Below are positions 60,957 to 64,000 of a stretch of DNA of 64,000 nt, piece after piece. Location: the NCBI GenBank assembly GCA_033182465.1, contig CP137320.1, forward strand, positions 1-64,000. The letters are read 5' to 3'. The stretch comes from Sanghuangporus weigelae (taxonomy: Eukaryota; Basidiomycota; Agaricomycetes; Hymenochaetales; Hymenochaetaceae). The stretch's first letter is position 1. Every line of letters begins with the position of its first letter. A program made the translations under genes and the position numbers. The notes under the pieces are model-generated. The model saw only the letters and a program-made list of their open reading frames with translations. It was not told the origin of the DNA and ran no database searches.

Positions 60957-62336
60957 TCAAGGGACCCGATCCGCAATGCTGATCACTGGCAAACAATCAA
61001 GCGAGAGCGAAGAGCTTTCAGCGCCGTTTTCTGCAAATCCTTCCCGGTCCCCCGGAGTACACACTTTCGGAACGGCAAAATCCCGTTCTTTGCTGAACCA
61101 CGTATTGTATCTCTCGAAAGCGGCCTCTGGCTTGTAAAGGTCTAAAATCCTTCGGGTGTTAGGCATGGTGAACTGAACGTCGAACTGATTCGGCAACTTG
61201 AGTTCTTCTCTGACCATACGAAAACTCGAGCCTAATAGAGCATTTATTCCGGAAATCCCTTCATCCGTTGTAGGATCTGCCTGCAATATTTGTCAAGAGT
61301 CAGTTAAGTCCAATTAACACACCATATCCCATCTTGCTCACGTTTTCGACGCCTCCGTTGTCATAGTTTTCGGGAGAAGTCCTGAATAGGACGGTAGCCG
61401 TGCAACCAACGAAAGTGCGGTCCTCTCCTTCAATTCTGTATACACCATCGCCAATGTGGCAATCCTTAAATGCCTGGAGAGGAAGTTCTTGAACAGACGG
61501 ATCATGTTGTTTACACTCTTAATTCCTCCCGTTGCCTTCTTCCACTTGCCAGGGGATCAGAATCACTACCCGTACACTTTCGCAGAGGGACCAGTCATGA
61601 GCACGTTTCTTCAAGTCTTTCGGTGGTCACAAAGATGCAGTTTCGAGTATAATGACAGGAAAGCCGTCGACATGAATCGCGATGTCCGGGATGCAAAATC
61701 TATCCGCAGGATCTCCGAGAGATTCCAAGCCAGCCACAACTCGGTGAACATAAACTTACATTGGTCGTAATCTGAGCCCTTGTTAGAATTCCAAGCCTAG
61801 GAAGGAAAAAAAAAGTACCCAATAGCTGTGACTGCCGTACTGCCTTCGGAGAGAATTATCAAAATCCAAGAAGAACGTCCTAATCATCAACCGTCTGTTT
61901 CAGGCAACTGCTCACGCGCACATGAATATTGTCAAATAGGCGGTCAAATGGTCGAACGTTGTCAACACCGTGACTTCACCGGTACATATGTCAGAGTACT
62001 CTTTAGGAGGAATGAATCCATATTCTGGGAAATAAACATATCCTAGTCCGCCAACGCTAGTCCACTGATGCTCAACCTAGTAATAGTACGCTCACTAAGC
62101 AACCTCATTACCCATGTATAATGTCATGTACAGGTAGTCCTTGGAAGACCCTCCTGGTTTTTTCATCGTCATCTGTGATTTCCTCAAAGACTTTGTGGCG
62201 TACGTAAGTTGGCTGACAAAGGAAAGAGCCGTGTTTGTTAATGACGCGCCGAACGGTAGTTGTTCTCTCACCATTTTTCTACTTCAGATTCTAGTTGCTC
62301 CACGCTCTCGCAAATTAGTACGCGGGTAGAAATCAT
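60957..62336 (-). CDS. Unrecognised multi-exon gene
   Basis: Start ATG at 62336 (MISTRVLICESVEQLESEVE), ending near 60957 (SLDCLPVISIADRVP). Protein-like blocks joined by short GT..AG introns: PTYVRHKVFEEITDDDEKTR and VFQGLPVHDIIHG (about 62130-62210), GGLGYVYFPEYGFIPPKEYS (about 62000-62060), DRFCIPDIAIHVDGFPVIIL followed by ET (about 61650-61710), a WSLCESVRVVILIPW segment (about 61560-61600), CHIGDGVYRIEGEDRTFVGC (about 61400-61470), then the last exon with ISGINALLGSSFRMVREELK and FTMPNTRRILDLYKPEAAFE. The pattern P-D-x(12)-ILE followed by a hydrophobic strand resembles the core of PD-(D/E)xK nuclease folds; that is a weak guess. Blocks are in order and consistent, so I believe in a gene, but several exon edges are unresolved. 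Confidence 0.55.
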
Positions 62337-63163
62337 GAGAAGCTCGCTGATTGAGAGTGGTCTCTGGTAGCTTCTACCAGACAACTCGAGTCGTTGATCC
62401 TTCTGAGACGCCGCCCCTTAAATGCAGCTGAGAGTAACGGGCACCCTAGTATCTAAAAATATTGTCGCAGCACCTCTTTTGGGCCGGCGTTTCGAGCTTC
62501 ATGGCATGATTTCACTCGATCACTCGAGTCATATCTCAAATGGAAAGACACATCAAGGCTCCGCAACCGAGAATACGTCTGAACGAGTCGGGTAAAAGAA
62601 CCGCTGGCACCAGTCAGAGACATTCGGTCCTTCTCCGACTCTCGAGTCGCACCATTCAATTGTTCCCTGTCTGACTGCAAGTTCGTGTAGTAGGCATCTG
62701 ACCCGTTCACCAGTAACATTCGAGAATACGACGATGTGAAGGAACATGGTCACCCGGGCCCCTCCTTCGTACTTTCCTTGACACATAATGAAAGTTTGTG
62801 GTGATATGATCATCCACTTGGTAACGCAAGTTTGCTCGTACCCGTGGGCAGTCCGAAAGGGCTGCAGCAAACTTGTGATGTCAAAGAATGCAAAGTAGAC
62901 GAGGAGAGATATCTCGTTCTAACCAGTCACCCATCCCCGAAACATTTGCTGAGAGGTGGAAAGGACTCGGAATAAGATTGTTGCGCAGAATACGATGTCG
63001 GATAACATCGTGTTCTCAACCATCCGCTCAGAAAGCATAACAAGTTCGATGCGCAAACTATATATAGCAATGCAGCAATCTCCTCCGCCACCACATATCC
63101 CTTGAGATCACACAATGCATATAACACCATTCCGAGTCTCATTCATGCCAATCCTCCAATCGC
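62337..63163. other. Divergent promoter region
   Basis: About 830 bp between the starts of the unrecognised minus-strand gene and the aspartic protease. Overlapping small minus-strand ORFs at 62453-62870 lack motifs. If the protease has a signal-peptide exon it should lie just before 63163, but I could not identify it. Confidence 0.45.
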
Positions 63164-64000
63164 ATGCGAGGCGTTGACGTTCCTTTCTCTACTCCCGCTC
63201 ATTCTGCTACCACTTTCAAAGCCAACGTAGGCATCGGCTCTCCGCCGACCTTCTACACGCTCATTGTCGACACAGGTTCAGCAAATACATGGGTCTCCGC
63301 GCGTGGGTCGCAGCATCCTTACAAGCCCACCGAGACGTCGAAGGAATCGAAGCGATCTGTGAGTATCAGATACGGAACAGGCAGTTTCAGAGGAAAACTG
63401 TGGTATGACTGTGTCAAGATTGGGTCGCTTTTTATTGAGAACCAGGGTATTGGAGTCGCAGAGGATGCTTTCGGGTTCGAGGACGGTGTGGATGGGATAT
63501 TAGGCTTGGGTCTCGCCGAACTGACTAAGGAGTTCCTCATAAGAGAGTCAGATGATGACGAACTGGAGGTGATCCCAACTATTATCGACAATCTGTTCGA
63601 GCAGGGAAAAATCCAGCAGAGAATGTTTTCGATCAGCTTTGACCGCATGTCAGCGACTCTGAGAAACAAGGATTACAAAGGGGAGTTCCACGGCGTCCTA
63701 ACCCTTGGAGGCACAGATCCTTCGCGATATACGGGCGAGATGATATACGTTCCCATCTCACAGGACAAGCCTTCAAGCAAACACTGGAGCTTCGAACAAA
63801 CGATCACATACGGATCCCAGAAAAAGGGAGGCATCGAGATTTTGAAGAACGGAATCGGCGTGATCGACTCGGGAAGCTCAGTTGTCCACCTCACGCCAGG
63901 GGCCTTCGACGCATATCGGCATGCTACCCACGCAGACTTCGATTGCATCTCCAAGCTTCTGTCGCTGCCTCCAAATGAGAAGATCAACCTGAAGAGCTTG
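63164..64000 (+). CDS. Aspartic protease, pepsin family A1 (polyporopepsin-like), partial
   Basis: A1 proteases cleave proteins with two Asp residues. From ATG 63164 the frame is open to the window end (279 codons). It begins inside what is normally the prosegment or mature N-terminus: VDVPFSTPAHSATTFKANVG, then IGSPPTFYTLIVDTGSANTW (first D-T-G-S motif), VSIRYGTGSFRGKLWYD (flap Tyr), DGVDGILGLGLAELT, GEFHGVLTLGGTDPSRYTGE, HWSFEQTITYG and GIGVIDSGSSVVHLTPGAFD (second motif, D-S-G-S). Sequence style matches basidiomycete polyporopepsins. No intron is seen in this part. No signal peptide is visible at this start, so either an upstream exon exists or the protein stays inside the cell. The C-terminal part lies beyond the window. 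Confidence 0.88.
   Translation, partial: MRGVDVPFSTPAHSATTFKANVGIGSPPTFYTLIVDTGSANTWVSARGSQHPYKPTETSKESKRSVSIRYGTGSFRGKLWYDCVKIGSLFIENQGIGVAEDAFGFEDGVDGILGLGLAELTKEFLIRESDDDELEVIPTIIDNLFEQGKIQQRMFSISFDRMSATLRNKDYKGEFHGVLTLGGTDPSRYTGEMIYVPISQDKPSSKHWSFEQTITYGSQKKGGIEILKNGIGVIDSGSSVVHLTPGAFDAYRHATHADFDCISKLLSLPPNEKINLKSL

Overview
The window is the left end of a linear chromosome from a filamentous basidiomycete, most likely Agaricomycotina. It opens on perfect telomeric DNA. Genes carry many short spliceosomal introns of about 45-65 nt with GT..AG ends and occasional GC..AG ends. The protein set is typically fungal: three Zn2Cys6 / fungal-specific transcription factors, a CFEM protein, a DUF6533 seven-helix protein, a GMC oxidoreductase, a polyporopepsin-like aspartic protease and a GH28 rhamnogalacturonase. 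I cannot place the species; the order is left open.

Region by region. (1) 1-135: telomere made of a 12-nt repeat, CCTAAGCCTAAC. On the G strand TTAGGC and TTAGGG alternate perfectly. (2) 136-545: a decayed satellite of about 160 bp. (3) About 690-8780: a subtelomeric graveyard of broken copies of the host's own housekeeping genes. These are tandem, rearranged pieces of exportin-2 (CSE1), a piece of SAC3/GANP fused to them, a G-rich minisatellite, a duplicated non-coding block and a piece of the histone chaperone HIR1. (4) 9-23 kb: the first intact genes, namely an NPF-motif protein, a GMC oxidoreductase, a DUF6533 membrane protein and a shortened importin-5/PSE1 gene. (5) 24-34.5 kb: a large Ser/Pro-rich orphan, a small element with terminal inverted repeats and dense palindromes, and two convergent paralogous Zn2Cys6 factors. 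(6) 36.6-49.2 kb: a GPI-anchored CFEM protein, a secreted rhamnogalacturonan hydrolase, a third Zn2Cys6 factor and NAP1. (7) 51-54 kb: a second decayed zone with a degraded reading frame, a 291-codon orphan ORF and an HMG-box remnant. (8) 57-64 kb: a bHLH factor, a short-chain dehydrogenase, an unrecognised multi-exon gene and, cut by the window end, an aspartic protease.

No metabolic operon or cluster logic is evident. The common themes are secreted or wall functions (pectin backbone hydrolysis, CFEM, protease), several transcription factors near the telomere, and an unexpected concentration of nuclear-transport genes or fragments (CSE1, SAC3, importin-5). The most unusual signals are the dodecameric telomere repeat, the amplified chimeric CSE1 units, the microexons (8 nt in the FAD-binding motif of the GMC gene; 13 nt in the zinc-cluster loop of two transcription factors), and the palindrome-rich inverted-repeat element. 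All gene models were spliced by eye from the sequence. Exon edges are best where a conserved motif crosses the junction.
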